Counted from the stretch's first letter, positions 39,411-48,307 are shown. The stretch: 59,524 nt of DNA from JAWLEV01 sp041685915 (GCA_041685915.1 JAWLEV010000006.1:1-59524), one strand, 5' to 3'. Notes: generated by a model from the sequence alone, not told the origin. Translations and numbers: made by a program.

Positions 39411-41711
39411 ATGACCTTGGCCCACGACGATGCACAGAAAAAAAGTTGGGTTCTATATCTCTTGATCGCCTGTGCCGTCCTTTCCCTGCCCCTATCCATC
39501 AGAACCGCGCGCTGGTTCCCCGTAGCCGATCGCCTCGTGTACGCTGCGCTGTGGGGCGCCGGGGTGGGCCTGGTGCTGGCACGATCGTCCCTACCCCACT
39601 GGCTCGCCTGGTGTCTCGGCATCGTCTTGGGGGTAGAATATGCCTTGATTTTTGCCGGCGAACTGCTTCCCGGTCTCCATATCTTGTTCCAGGATTTGGA
39701 ATACCTTTTGGGATGGCTCTGGCAACTGGCGGCGCGGGGGACCTTCGACAGTCGTCCACCCTTTGCACGCTCCATATCTCACCTTGTAGCCGAGACAAGA
39801 GTGATGGTCCAAAATCTCACAACCTGGTTTGCAGCTATCCAAGCCGGAGAAGCGAGCACAGATACAACCGCCCTTGAGATCGTAGTCTCCTTTGGCATCT
39901 GGCTTGTCTCGTGGAACGCGACCTATGAGCTTTTCTCACGCCGCCGCTTATTCATCGCCCTCCTTCCCCTGGGCACTGTCATCGTACTCAATGCCTCCTA
40001 TACGGGAGTCGGCCTCGCCTATGTGCACTTTTTCCTCTTTACCATGCTGTTATTGCTCGTGCGCGGCAGCCTGGAACGCATGGAGACCCTGTGGGAGAGA
40101 CTGGGGCTCGACTTCTCATATGAACTGCGTCGTGACGCCACCTTCACAGGCCTCTTGCTCTCTGCGGCCATCCTGGCCACCGCTCTACTGATGCCCTATA
40201 TGACCTACAACAGGGCCGTATTCTTTTTCTGGGATCGAGTGGGTCCAACCCTTGAGGACCTTTATGATGACCTGGACCGCGCATTTGCGGGGCGGAATCC
40301 AGTTCCAGAATCCACACCTAGCGGCAGAGGTCTGGGGGCCCATTCCATCACATCAGGGGGTAACCTCACCGAGGATGTCGTGTTCATCGTGGAAACCAGC
40401 GATCCTCTACCGCCTCCCGAGGAAGAACTCATGATGCTGGAAGAACAGGGCCTGGGACCCGTTGTCCCCAAGCGATACTGGCGGGAGCGAACCTATGACC
40501 TCTACACTGGCCATGGATGGGACAGTAGCGAGCGGGATACGCGCACGGTCGAGGGCGACCAGGCCTGGCGAGAGGTAAATTACCCTCATGAGACCTTGAC
40601 GCAGACTTTCAAGCTACAGGACACCTCTGTAAGCTTTGGTTTTGGGGTGAACGAACCCGTCCGCGTGAATCAGGACTACCAGGTCGTCACTAGGGGTGAT
40701 GAGGATCTCGCAGCCCTCTCCGTACCGGAAGACACTTTTACCGTCGTATCCCAAGTGCCCGAGGCCACCGAGAAGGAACTGAGGGCGGCCGAGGAAGAAT
40801 ATCCCGAGTGGGTAAAGGAGCGCTATTTACAACTCGAGGACATCCCGGACCGCGTACGGGAAGAGGCGGAACGCATCGTTGAAGAGGAAGGGAGCTCGAC
40901 CCGCTACGACAAGGCACGTGCCATAGAGGCCTATATCCGAAAATTTGAATATACAGAGGAACTCGATCCCCCCTCTCTGGATACTGACATCGTCGATTAT
41001 TTCTTGTTCACAGCTCAAAAAGGTTACTGCGACTATTCGGCCACAGCCATGGTCGTCATGCTCCGGTCCCTCGGCGTGGCCTCCCGGTACGCCTCCGGAT
41101 ACGGCATGGGCTATTACGATCATGCCGAAGGGGGATGGGTGGTGACGCAAAAGAACGCCCATGCCTGGGCCGAGGTATACTTTCCCAGACACGGCTGGAT
41201 AGAGTTCGAGCCTACACCGACCCAATCGGTCTTTTCCCGCGAGGGGAGCGACGCAGAGCTCCCGGAACTGCCCGATGCCGAACCCCGGGAGCAAGAGCGT
41301 ACGGTATCTCCTCTGCTTCTGTGGGCAGGGGGACTACTCTTGGTGATGCTGTTCGTCATCGTATGGCCCCCCCGCTGGATTGGCGGTCGCACCGCCGATC
41401 CGCGTCAGGGAGTCTGGGGAATCTATGATAAACTCGTACGCAGAGCGCGCTGGGTGGGCTTTGGCCCTCACGATGGGCAGACGCCCCACGAGTACCTGAG
41501 CACTCTGGCCTTACAGATAGAGAATTATACCGATCTTGAAGCCAAAGGAGACATGGGAACGATACGGGAGACCTATCTGAAGGCTCTTTACAGCGAGAAA
41601 CCCATCAGCGAGCAGGAATATCATCGTGTCACAGCAGCCTTTAAGAGAATTAGAGGAAAGCTACTGCGTCTGGTCTTTATGGGACGTTCCCATACCACCG
41701 CTTCCTCATAG
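39411..41711 (+). CDS. TgpA-like membrane transglutaminase with C-terminal DUF4129
   Basis: 766 residues, GGGAGGAC ribosome site. About six N-terminal membrane helices, an extracytoplasmic region, then a transglutaminase-like cysteine protease domain: Cys in KGYCDYSATAM, His in KNAHAWAEVYF and Asp/Glu in WIEFEPTP. One further helix (LLLWAGGLLLVMLFVIVW) and a cytoplasmic DUF4129 tail (TYLKALYSEKPISEQEYHR) end the protein. In Pseudomonas TgpA is essential and its periplasmic domain is a transglutaminase; the substrate is unknown. Pairs with the DUF58 gene; the MoxR partner is probably the one at 46126. Confidence 0.9.
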   Translation: MTLAHDDAQKKSWVLYLLIACAVLSLPLSIRTARWFPVADRLVYAALWGAGVGLVLARSSLPHWLAWCLGIVLGVEYALIFAGELLPGLHILFQDLEYLLGWLWQLAARGTFDSRPPFARSISHLVAETRVMVQNLTTWFAAIQAGEASTDTTALEIVVSFGIWLVSWNATYELFSRRRLFIALLPLGTVIVLNASYTGVGLAYVHFFLFTMLLLLVRGSLERMETLWERLGLDFSYELRRDATFTGLLLSAAILATALLMPYMTYNRAVFFFWDRVGPTLEDLYDDLDRAFAGRNPVPESTPSGRGLGAHSITSGGNLTEDVVFIVETSDPLPPPEEELMMLEEQGLGPVVPKRYWRERTYDLYTGHGWDSSERDTRTVEGDQAWREVNYPHETLTQTFKLQDTSVSFGFGVNEPVRVNQDYQVVTRGDEDLAALSVPEDTFTVVSQVPEATEKELRAAEEEYPEWVKERYLQLEDIPDRVREEAERIVEEEGSSTRYDKARAIEAYIRKFEYTEELDPPSLDTDIVDYFLFTAQKGYCDYSATAMVVMLRSLGVASRYASGYGMGYYDHAEGGWVVTQKNAHAWAEVYFPRHGWIEFEPTPTQSVFSREGSDAELPELPDAEPREQERTVSPLLLWAGGLLLVMLFVIVWPPRWIGGRTADPRQGVWGIYDKLVRRARWVGFGPHDGQTPHEYLSTLALQIENYTDLEAKGDMGTIRETYLKALYSEKPISEQEYHRVTAAFKRIRGKLLRLVFMGRSHTTASS

Positions 41712-41752
41712 CATCAAAAGATGGCTCTACTGAAAAAAGGTGTCACGCGTTC

Positions 41753-41850
41753 AGCTGCCTGGCACTTGTAGGATAAATGGCAACAGAATAATCTATTCTA
41801 CACGTAAAAGCAATAATTCTTGGAAGATCGATTGTAAGTGCCAGGCAGCT
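41753..41850. repeat. 15-bp perfect inverted repeat, 68-bp loop
   Basis: AGCTGCCTGGCACTT at 41753-41767 pairs with AAGTGCCAGGCAGCT at 41836-41850. A smaller hairpin AGAATA-ATC-TATTCT (41785-41799) lies in the loop. Confidence 0.85.
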
Positions 41851-41921
41851 TTTTGTGGTTCTTTCAGTAAATCCAAAGATGGCTTTCCTGAAAAAAGGGT
41901 GGCCAACGGGAAAATGAGAGC

Positions 41922-41958
41922 ATATATTGTGGTTGTGCGAAGCACAACCACAATATAT
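41922..41958. repeat. 37-base perfect hairpin, 17-bp stem, GAA loop
   Basis: ATATATTGTGGTTGTGC at 41922-41938, GAA loop, exact reverse complement at 41942-41958. No U-run follows on either strand, so it is not a standard terminator although it lies between convergent genes. Confidence 0.9.
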
Positions 41959-42030
41959 CCCTCTATCCACTGAAAGACCTTCCTTCAGTGGGTCCAAACG
42001 CAAAAATGGAAAAAGCCCGAGCATGATCTC

Positions 42031-42675
42031 TCAGAATTCCTGCGCCTTCCTCCGCGTCATATGATAAGAAATCGTGGCCAGTCTGGCCGCCAGATCCTCA
42101 TTCTCCAGCAATACAGAGGAGGGAACATATAAATGTGTGGGAGCGAAATTCCATATCACCGTGATCCCCGCCTCTACCATCTGATCCACGACGGTCTGGG
42201 CCTGTTCAGCCGGTACAGCGACGACGCCCATTTCCACCCGCAAGCGCTTCACCACACCTGCTAGCTCGTCCATGCAAAAGACGCTCTTGCCAGCGATGAT
42301 CCTACCGATCTTGGATGGATCATTGTCAAAGAGAGCCACGATCCGTAACCCGTAGCGCTCAAAGCCCGGATACCCCGCCAGGGCCCGCCCGAGATTCCCT
42401 GCTCCCACCACGACAGCCTGCTTCTCATCCTCGAGCCCCAGGACGTCACGAAGGACGGCAGCTACTTTGCGCGTATCATATCCCACTCCCGCCTGGCCCA
42501 GCTCCCCCAAGTGACTCAGATCCTTTCGCACCTGAGCAGCGGGAATTCCCGAAGAAGATCCCAGTTGCCGCGAGGAAATCACCGACTTTCCTTCATCGAT
42601 GGCCCGTATAAGCCAGCGGTAATATATGGGTAAACGCGACAAAGTGGGGCCTGGAATATCGGTGCCCTTTACCAT
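42031..42675 (-). CDS. rex: Redox-sensing transcriptional repressor Rex
   Basis: 214 residues from the ATG at 42675 with GGAGGAG nine bases upstream (open to 42696 without need). N-terminal winged helix (SSRQLGSSSGIPAAQVRKDLSHLG), Rossmann domain with VVVGAGNLGRALAGYPGF that senses NADH/NAD+, and the C-terminal swapped helix. Rex leaves DNA when NADH is high, switching on fermentation and anaerobic respiration genes. A Rex operator directly after its own promoter shows autoregulation. Confidence 0.96.
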   Translation of the reverse strand: MVKGTDIPGPTLSRLPIYYRWLIRAIDEGKSVISSRQLGSSSGIPAAQVRKDLSHLGELGQAGVGYDTRKVAAVLRDVLGLEDEKQAVVVGAGNLGRALAGYPGFERYGLRIVALFDNDPSKIGRIIAGKSVFCMDELAGVVKRLRVEMGVVAVPAEQAQTVVDQMVEAGITVIWNFAPTHLYVPSSVLLENEDLAARLATISYHMTRRKAQEF

Positions 42676-42748
42676 AATAGGTATCTCCTCCCACAATCAA
42701 AAGCACAACGGTGGAAACGACCCGTCTGGAAAAATCCACCCAAAAAGT

Positions 42749-42766
42749 TTGTGCTATTTGTCACAA
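42749..42766 (-). promoter_or_regulatory. Rex operator (ROP site)
   Basis: TTGTGC-TATTTG-TCACAA on the plus strand matches the Rex consensus TTGTGA-n6-TCACAA with one mismatch. It touches the -10 element and covers the expected transcription start of rex, 73 bases before the start codon. Confidence 0.85.
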
Positions 42767-42795
42767 ATGCTACACAATACGTCCAAAACTGTCAA
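42767..42795 (-). promoter_or_regulatory. Sigma70-type promoter of rex
   Basis: TTGACA (42790-42795), 17-bp spacer, TAGCAT (42767-42772) on the minus strand, immediately followed by the Rex operator. Confidence 0.82.
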
Positions 42796-42848
42796 AGTCC
42801 TGGAGGGAAAGCCTCAAAAGACGAATCGAAAAATTGACATCGTAGACG

Positions 42849-42877
42849 TTGACGAAAATGCCCCTTCCGAGTATCAT
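42849..42877 (+). promoter_or_regulatory. Possible promoter for the double-GNAT gene
   Basis: TTGACG (42849-42854), 17-bp spacer, TATCAT (42872-42877), about 95 bases before the start codon. A second TTGACA at 42834 has no matching -10. Confidence 0.55.
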
Positions 42878-42972
42878 CATCGCTACTGGCCCGCACCCTC
42901 CACATTATCCGAGAGAAGCATACGGCATTGTGAGATAACCATAGGAAAAGCGAACCTTCCAAGGATTATACG

Positions 42973-43962
42973 ATGTCTCTGGTAGTAGCGACCTCTACAA
43001 AAAAAGAAGCCCCCTCCCATCATATAAAGCCTTTCCAGCCCAGCCAGCATCTTGAGGGTCTGGCGACCCTTGTAGAGCGCGCCTTTGGACAGGAGTTGGC
43101 ACGTACACACAGCTCCATGGTTCGTGATATGCGGCATATGGCCCGCTGGGGATCTATGCTACGGATAGCCCACACCGTCAGTCCCATCCTCATAGGATAC
43201 GTCTGGATAGAAGAGAACAAAGTTGTAGGAAACGTGAGCCTCTCCACCGAGTCGAACACCGTCTGGCGCTTGAGTAACGTTGCCGTTCTGCCCGATTTCC
43301 GTGGCAGGGGCATCGCGAGCCATCTGGTAGACAAAGCCATCGAGCATGCTCGGCAGCACGACGCCAGATACCTCATATTAGAAGTAAGTCCTGATAATAC
43401 CATCGCTCTGAATCTGTATCGTCATAGGGGATTTGAACCGTTCGAGACCCTGCACGAGATGTATCTATCGCGAACCAGTTGGCCCGTCTTTCTCGAGCCC
43501 TCTGAGGGAGATGTCCGACCCGTCCAAGCCTCGGACGCCCGCGAGCTCTGCCGCCTCATGCTTGCCAGCGTATCTCCTGAACGCCAACGATATTTCCCCA
43601 TACATGCCCGCGAGTTCCATCGTGGCTTTTGGCAAAAACTATTGCAATATATAAGGCTAGTTTTCAAAGACGAGTTGATTTATGAACTCGTCAGCGAGTA
43701 CGACCAAAGTATCGTCGCCTATGGCCGTGTGACAGCCCACCTGTTCCGGGGTCCCCACGAACTAGAGATCCACGTTCGGCCCGATCAGCGCGGAGAATGG
43801 GAGTTAGAATTGGGCAAGGGACTTCTCTGGGGGCTACGCTCCTTGCCCCGCTCGAGGATCAGAGCGCGGATCCCCGCGTCTCACCGCAAGGCCATCGAGG
43901 CTTTGGAGATATTGGGATTCGAATCCGTACGTATACTGAAGCAGATGTCGCTGCAGCTGTAG
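42973..43962 (+). CDS. Protein with two GNAT acetyltransferase domains
   Basis: 329 residues, AAGGA ribosome site. The first domain (about 15-170) has a full acetyl-CoA loop (LPDFRGRGIASHL) and the ALNLYRHRGFEP motif. The second (about 175-329) is diverged: its pyrophosphate-loop region (VRPDQRGEWELELGKGLL) has lost the Gly-x-Gly pattern, while the EALEILGFESVR end is kept, so it may be inactive. Double GNATs include mycothiol synthase and ribosomal-protein or antibiotic acetyltransferases; substrate unknown. Divergent from rex and not obviously under its operator. Confidence 0.85.
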   Translation: MSLVVATSTKKEAPSHHIKPFQPSQHLEGLATLVERAFGQELARTHSSMVRDMRHMARWGSMLRIAHTVSPILIGYVWIEENKVVGNVSLSTESNTVWRLSNVAVLPDFRGRGIASHLVDKAIEHARQHDARYLILEVSPDNTIALNLYRHRGFEPFETLHEMYLSRTSWPVFLEPSEGDVRPVQASDARELCRLMLASVSPERQRYFPIHAREFHRGFWQKLLQYIRLVFKDELIYELVSEYDQSIVAYGRVTAHLFRGPHELEIHVRPDQRGEWELELGKGLLWGLRSLPRSRIRARIPASHRKAIEALEILGFESVRILKQMSLQL

Positions 43963-44026
43963 TGAGCATACTGAGTATATTCTCTATCCTTGCGACTATA
44001 GTGCAGACAAAACATAGGAGGCTACC

Positions 44027-44398
44027 ATGCGTAAGCTTTTGCTTCGTTGGCTCATCAACGCAGTCGCCGTTTATGCAGCCATGGAACTCATTGGGGGGAT
44101 ATACACCGACAGCGGATGGACGGTCTTTTTATGGATGGCCCTCATCCTGGGCGTGGTGAACGCTCTGATCGCCCCTGTGATCAAGATCCTCACCTGTCCC
44201 CTGATAGTCCTGACGCTCGGGCTCTTTACCCTGATCATCAACGCCCTGATGCTCTGGCTGGCCGGAGCCATCGCTTCAGCACTGGGCGTAGGATTCTACA
44301 TCGAGGACTTTGGGGCCGCCTTCCTTGGAGCCCTGATCATAAGCGTCGTAAGCTTTGTGCTCAGCGCCCTCACAGGAGTGAACCGGGAGGGAAAATAA
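44027..44398 (+). CDS. Phage-holin-4 family small membrane protein
   Basis: 123 residues with four membrane helices and an AGGAGG ribosome site. RWLINAVAVYAAMELI, GVVNALIAPVIKILTCPLIVLTLGLFTLIINALM and FLGALIISVVSFVLSAL are typical of the YvlD/phage holin IV superfamily found in most bacteria, here chromosomal and not phage-linked. Function unknown; some are envelope-stress genes. Ends ten bases from the convergent HAD-like gene. Confidence 0.88.
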   Translation: MRKLLLRWLINAVAVYAAMELIGGIYTDSGWTVFLWMALILGVVNALIAPVIKILTCPLIVLTLGLFTLIINALMLWLAGAIASALGVGFYIEDFGAAFLGALIISVVSFVLSALTGVNREGK

Positions 44399-44408
44399 GA
44401 CCACAAAA

Positions 44409-45350
44409 TCAGTCCTTTTCCTGAGTGGATGTCCTCGAGGCACCAGCAGAGCGATAAAAGCTCCGTACCGCCAGATATATGATCCCTATGCCCCAGACGA
44501 TGAACAAAGCCCCCCGAATGGGTCGAGGGATAAATTGCAGCGTGATATAATAAACGTATTCAGGAAAGGGTTGTACACGGTAAAGATGGGTAAGTAGATA
44601 CGCTATACCCAGGCTGAGCCCCACTGCGCCCAGCACGAGGAATGTAAGCCAACGCTCGATATCACGAAGCTGGGTACGGGTCCTCACCGCTCGGCTTTGT
44701 AACTCTCGTGCCCGGGATGAGGTGAGCGAAAAAGTAGGTAGCGTCCCCGGATCCCGACTCAAGACATCCTCCGAAGGCACTGGCCCCAGCGTTTCTTGCG
44801 GATGCCCGAGTTGATCTCGCGTATCCTCCTCGATCCCGATGTAACGTGCGGCCGTCGTGAGATTGGGAGCGATGGGAAAATCCTTGTGAGCCGGCAGATC
44901 ACCCAACACCTGCTCCACGTTACGATCACAAAGTACCATAATGGGGCGCAGGCCGGCGGCATACGCCGTCAGCACATCCTCCTGTGTATCCGCCAACACA
45001 TATCCCACCTCGAGTTGCAGATCCAACTGGGACAGCACGACCCAAAAGACGGTGGGAAATTGTTCCTCTGAGCCTTCCCCAACCTCTTCTTCCAAACAAA
45101 CCCATCCATCGATACGCCCCCCTCCGGCTTCAATCTGCTCGACCAAAAGATCCACATCGGCAAAGGGTTCCTCTCCCTCCTCTTCATAATCATTCGAGGC
45201 CCCAAACAGGAACACCAACGTTTCTTCGTTGGCCAACAATCGGACGGCCTCGAGAGTCGCGGGCATCAACGACCATTCTTCAAGGGGATCGCCAGGATCG
45301 ATATGACTGTCGCGCAGCACAGCGTTCTTATGAACGAATACCGCTTTCAT
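44409..45350 (-). CDS. HAD-fold pseudo-phosphatase with C-terminal membrane anchor
   Basis: 313 residues. The N-terminal about 145 residues follow the GmhB/histidinol-phosphatase branch of the HAD superfamily: PATLEAVRLLANEETLVFLFGASN (split motif II region), and YVLADTQEDVLTAYAAGLRPIMVL as motif IV. The nucleophile motif D-x-D is replaced: VFVHKNAVL at 4-12 has His7 and Asn9 where both Asp should be, so hydrolysis through an aspartyl-phosphate is not possible. A linker leads to two membrane helices (about 234-256 and 280-298). A sensor or scaffold role is inference. AAGGGAG ribosome site. Confidence 0.65.
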   Translation of the reverse strand: MKAVFVHKNAVLRDSHIDPGDPLEEWSLMPATLEAVRLLANEETLVFLFGASNDYEEEGEEPFADVDLLVEQIEAGGGRIDGWVCLEEEVGEGSEEQFPTVFWVVLSQLDLQLEVGYVLADTQEDVLTAYAAGLRPIMVLCDRNVEQVLGDLPAHKDFPIAPNLTTAARYIGIEEDTRDQLGHPQETLGPVPSEDVLSRDPGTLPTFSLTSSRARELQSRAVRTRTQLRDIERWLTFLVLGAVGLSLGIAYLLTHLYRVQPFPEYVYYITLQFIPRPIRGALFIVWGIGIIYLAVRSFYRSAGASRTSTQEKD

Positions 45351-45422
45351 CTCCCTTTCATCGCGCCATAAAAAAAAGACCGTAACATCTATCGTGGAAG
45401 GAGCCGATCACCGGAGGCTAAA

Positions 45423-45902
45423 CTACATCCCTTCCACCTCTCCAACAGATACGTCAATCCCTTGTTCTTCGCCCCGATCCACAGACTGAGAAGCGCCTTC
45501 CTCTGTCTCTCCTATCGTTCCGGGCAGTGTCAAAGGCTCCACTTCCTCCCCACCCATGACGCATTGCCCCCGAAACATGCCGCCTTTGTCGATAAGCAGT
45601 GAGCCAACCTCTATGTCACCCCAGACGCGGCCTTCGGGCAAGATTTCCAACCGCTTCTGAGCTGTCACATTCCCACGCAAGGCCCCCTGTATCTGTACAA
45701 CACTTGCCACGACGTCCGCCAACACCTTGCCTGAGGGCCCTACGATCAGATTCCCCGCCGTCTCAATACGTCCCCGATAGACGCCTTCGATACGTATATT
45801 CCCATCCGACGTGATGGTCCCCTCGAAACTCGTATTAGGCCCCAAGATGTTATCGATACTTCCCGCGGCCACCGTATCCGTCCTTTTTTTCCCGAACAAC
45901 AT
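45423..45902 (-). CDS. Bactofilin
   Basis: 159 residues from the ATG at 45902, before MLFGKK; the frame is open upstream to 45950. The middle (about 15-115) is a right-handed beta-helix of short repeats (GNIRIEGVYRGRIETAGNLIVGPSGKV) typical of DUF583 bactofilins, with disordered acidic C-terminal tail. Bactofilins polymerise without nucleotide into filaments that shape or organise the cell envelope. Upstream of the HAD-like gene on the same strand (72-base gap). Confidence 0.9.
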   Translation of the reverse strand: MLFGKKRTDTVAAGSIDNILGPNTSFEGTITSDGNIRIEGVYRGRIETAGNLIVGPSGKVLADVVASVVQIQGALRGNVTAQKRLEILPEGRVWGDIEVGSLLIDKGGMFRGQCVMGGEEVEPLTLPGTIGETEEGASQSVDRGEEQGIDVSVGEVEGM

Positions 45903-46070
45903 GTCCTTTCCCCATCCTTTCCCATCACAAAATGACGAACGCGTCTCCAACCATACCCGTAACCCGCTCTCCGCATCGTCAAGTCATTTTAAACCGCCCC
46001 CCATGTACCGTCAAATCATGGCCGGATTTCCCCAACGGTCCCGACAGCAACCCACTCGGAAATTTCCCCT

Positions 46071-46099
46071 TTGCCAGAGCAGAACAAACGACGTAAAAT
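46071..46099 (+). promoter_or_regulatory. Sigma70-type promoter for the MoxR operon
   Basis: TTGCCA (46071-46076), 17-bp spacer, TAAAAT (46094-46099); start codon 27 bases after. Confidence 0.7.
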
Positions 46100-46125
46100 G
46101 ATAATGTATCTAGAAGAGGAGGAAA

Positions 46126-47091
46126 GTGACCGTGGCCATTGACGAGATTCGGAATTTGGTCCAAGATGTTATAGATAACGTAGAACACGTGATCGTAGGG
46201 AAACGGGAGCCCATCGAGCTGATGATGGTGGCCTTGCTCTGTGAGGGACATGCGCTCATTGAGGACGTCCCCGGCGTGGGCAAGACCATGCTCGCTCGAG
46301 CCCTTGCCATATCCATAGGCTGCAGCTTTAAGCGGCTACAATGTACTCCTGACCTCCTGCCCAATGATGTCACTGGCGTCTCCGTATACAACCAAAAGAC
46401 GGGCGAGTTCGAGTTCCGTCCGGGTCCAGCTTTTGTCAACGTGCTCTTGGCTGACGAGATCAACCGTGCGACGCCACGCACCCAATCGGCCCTGCTGGAG
46501 GCCATGGGGGAATATCAGGTTACCGTGGACGGCACCACGCGACAGCTGCCCCGTCCTTTCCTCGTCATCGCCACCCAAAACCCCATCGAGTATGAGGGTA
46601 CCTTCCCCTTACCAGAGGCACAGCTGGACCGCTTCCTCATGCGCATCAAGCTAGGATACCCCTCGGCAGAGGAAGAAAACCAAATCCTCCTCAACCTCCG
46701 CCGTGAGCATCCCATCGATACCATCGAACAGGTAGTGGATGGCCACCGCATCATAAATTTACGCTCGGACATGTGGGACGTGACGGTGGACGAGACGGTA
46801 AGGGAATATATCATCCGCCTGATCCACGCCACCCGGAACCAATACGACTTGGCCCTCGGAGCCAGCCCCCGGGGTAGCCTGGGATTGTACAAGGCGTCGC
46901 AGGCCCTGGCCGCCATTCGTGGCCGCGATTACGTCGTGCCGGACGATGTCAAATACCTGGCACCTTTCATCCTGGGCCATCGGCTCATCGTGGATCCCGA
47001 GAGCGCGCTTCGCGGGCGGGATGCCGAGACAATATTGGAGAATCTGCTGACGGAGACAAAGTTGAGCGTCGGGGAACTCGACGAATTGTAG
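46126..47091 (+). CDS. MoxR-family AAA+ ATPase
   Basis: 321 residues. Walker A EDVPGVGKT near residue 46, Walker B VLLADEINRA near 108, sensor-1 IATQNP near 150 and DRFLMRIKLGYPS, all MoxR hallmarks. MoxR ATPases act as chaperones or activators for DUF58/VWA proteins. A GTG at 46132 is better spaced from GAGGAGG than the GTG at 46126, so the start is uncertain by two codons. First gene of MoxR-DUF58-DUF4129, behind a promoter at 46071-46099. Confidence 0.93.
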   Translation: MTVAIDEIRNLVQDVIDNVEHVIVGKREPIELMMVALLCEGHALIEDVPGVGKTMLARALAISIGCSFKRLQCTPDLLPNDVTGVSVYNQKTGEFEFRPGPAFVNVLLADEINRATPRTQSALLEAMGEYQVTVDGTTRQLPRPFLVIATQNPIEYEGTFPLPEAQLDRFLMRIKLGYPSAEEENQILLNLRREHPIDTIEQVVDGHRIINLRSDMWDVTVDETVREYIIRLIHATRNQYDLALGASPRGSLGLYKASQALAAIRGRDYVVPDDVKYLAPFILGHRLIVDPESALRGRDAETILENLLTETKLSVGELDEL

Positions 47092-47125
47092 CCTTGATAG
47101 TGATCAAAGATAGGAAAAAGGACTG

Positions 47126-48307
47126 ATGCCACATCTTCTCACCTTCATCTTGCTTATAACGTTCGTCGCGCTCCTCTTTCGCATCGAGTTCTTTTTCTAT
47201 CTCCTGTATGTCTTCTTTGGCATATACCTCTTCTCCCATCTCTGGGGACAGCACGCCCTGGACAACGTCACTTTTGAGAGAGAATGCGAAGAAAGGGCCT
47301 TTATCGGAGACCGTGTACCGGTCAAAATACACATCCAGAATCGGGGATTTTTACCCCTCCCCTGGGTGCGCGTTCACGACAGCTTGCCTACGGGCATCAG
47401 ATCTCCCAACTTTTTCCACTGTGTGATCTCGCTGCTTCCCTTTGAAAAAAAAGTTCTCGAATATGAATTGAACTGCCGTCACAGAGGGTACTATCCTCTG
47501 GGTCCCTTGATCGTCAGGGCGGGGGAGATATTCGGCCTACGCGATAGCGAAAGACGACTGGAAGCCCCTGACGCCCTTTGGGTGTATCCCAAGATCGTCC
47601 ACCTGAGCAATCTGGAACTGGCAGCCAAAGTTCCATTCGGCTACGTGCGCACCAAAGAACGCATATTCGAGGATCCCACCCGCATGGTGGGTGTGCGCGA
47701 CTACCAAAGCGGAGATAGCACGCGGCACATTCACTGGAAGGCCACCGCAGCCACCGGCACCCTCCAGGTCAAACGTTTCGAGCCGGCCATCTCCATCGAG
47801 TCGCAGATATTTCTAAATCTCAACAAAGACGAATATACCCATGAACGCATCATACCAGCGAGTGAGACAGCCATCGTGACCGCGGCCTCCATCGTCAACT
47901 ACTTGATCGAGAAACGACAGACGGTGGGATTGAGCTGCAATGGCCAGGATCCCCTGGCGGACGGGCCCTCCAAAACCACAATTCCGCCGCGCAAGGGAGA
48001 AGCCCAGCGCATGTATATCCTGGACGTCCTTGCCAGGATACGGTTGAGCGAACACCTGGCGTTCGCCGATTTGCTTCATCAGGACCGACTTCAGCTAACC
48101 TGGGGATCGACGGCCATCATCATTTCCAGCCACGCCGACAACGCCCTGTTCGACAATATGTTGCTCATGAAACGCTCCGGATTCCACGTCATGCTCATCC
48201 TCGTAGATCCCCAGACACCTTTTGGAAATATCAAGCAACGGGCCAAGAACGTGGGCATAGAAGCCCAGCAGATCTGGCAGGAAAGGGATCTTGATGTCTG
48301 GAGATAG
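47126..48307 (+). CDS. DUF58-domain membrane protein
   Basis: 393 residues, AAGGACTG ribosome site. Two N-terminal membrane helices, then DUF58 with VGVRDYQSGDSTRHIHWKATA, the same place as PGDALNRIHWPSTA in the DUF58 protein at 38083. Partner of the MoxR ATPase 34 bases upstream. Its last 14 bases overlap the next gene, so translation is coupled. Similar in layout to the other DUF58 protein but diverged. Confidence 0.9.
   Translation: MPHLLTFILLITFVALLFRIEFFFYLLYVFFGIYLFSHLWGQHALDNVTFERECEERAFIGDRVPVKIHIQNRGFLPLPWVRVHDSLPTGIRSPNFFHCVISLLPFEKKVLEYELNCRHRGYYPLGPLIVRAGEIFGLRDSERRLEAPDALWVYPKIVHLSNLELAAKVPFGYVRTKERIFEDPTRMVGVRDYQSGDSTRHIHWKATAATGTLQVKRFEPAISIESQIFLNLNKDEYTHERIIPASETAIVTAASIVNYLIEKRQTVGLSCNGQDPLADGPSKTTIPPRKGEAQRMYILDVLARIRLSEHLAFADLLHQDRLQLTWGSTAIIISSHADNALFDNMLLMKRSGFHVMLILVDPQTPFGNIKQRAKNVGIEAQQIWQERDLDVWR

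Larger units (their letters stand above)
41717..42008. repeat. Composite palindromic element in the gene-free region between tgpA and rex
   Basis: The 319 bases 41712-42030 hold no gene. Two imperfect units start with the same 24-base block (41717-41740 and 41875-41898, two mismatches, 158 bp apart). Unit A is bounded by TACTGAAAAAA (41728-41738) and its near-perfect reverse complement at 41859-41869, and holds an inner perfect 15-bp inverted repeat (41753-41767 with 41836-41850). Unit B holds a perfect 17-bp hairpin (41922-41958) and ends in CCACTGAA/TTCAGTGG (41968-41975 with 41984-41991). Looks like non-coding mobile or REP/MITE-like DNA; no transposase is present. Confidence 0.7.

Noticed and set aside
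41922..41958. Hairpin considered as an intrinsic terminator or integron attC site
   Set aside because: No U-run follows on either strand, and the GTTGTGC/GCACAAC arms do not fit the attC core rule; no integrase is near.
44027..44398. Holin-like gene considered as a prophage remnant
   Set aside because: The family is widespread as chromosomal YvlD-like proteins and no other phage gene is near.
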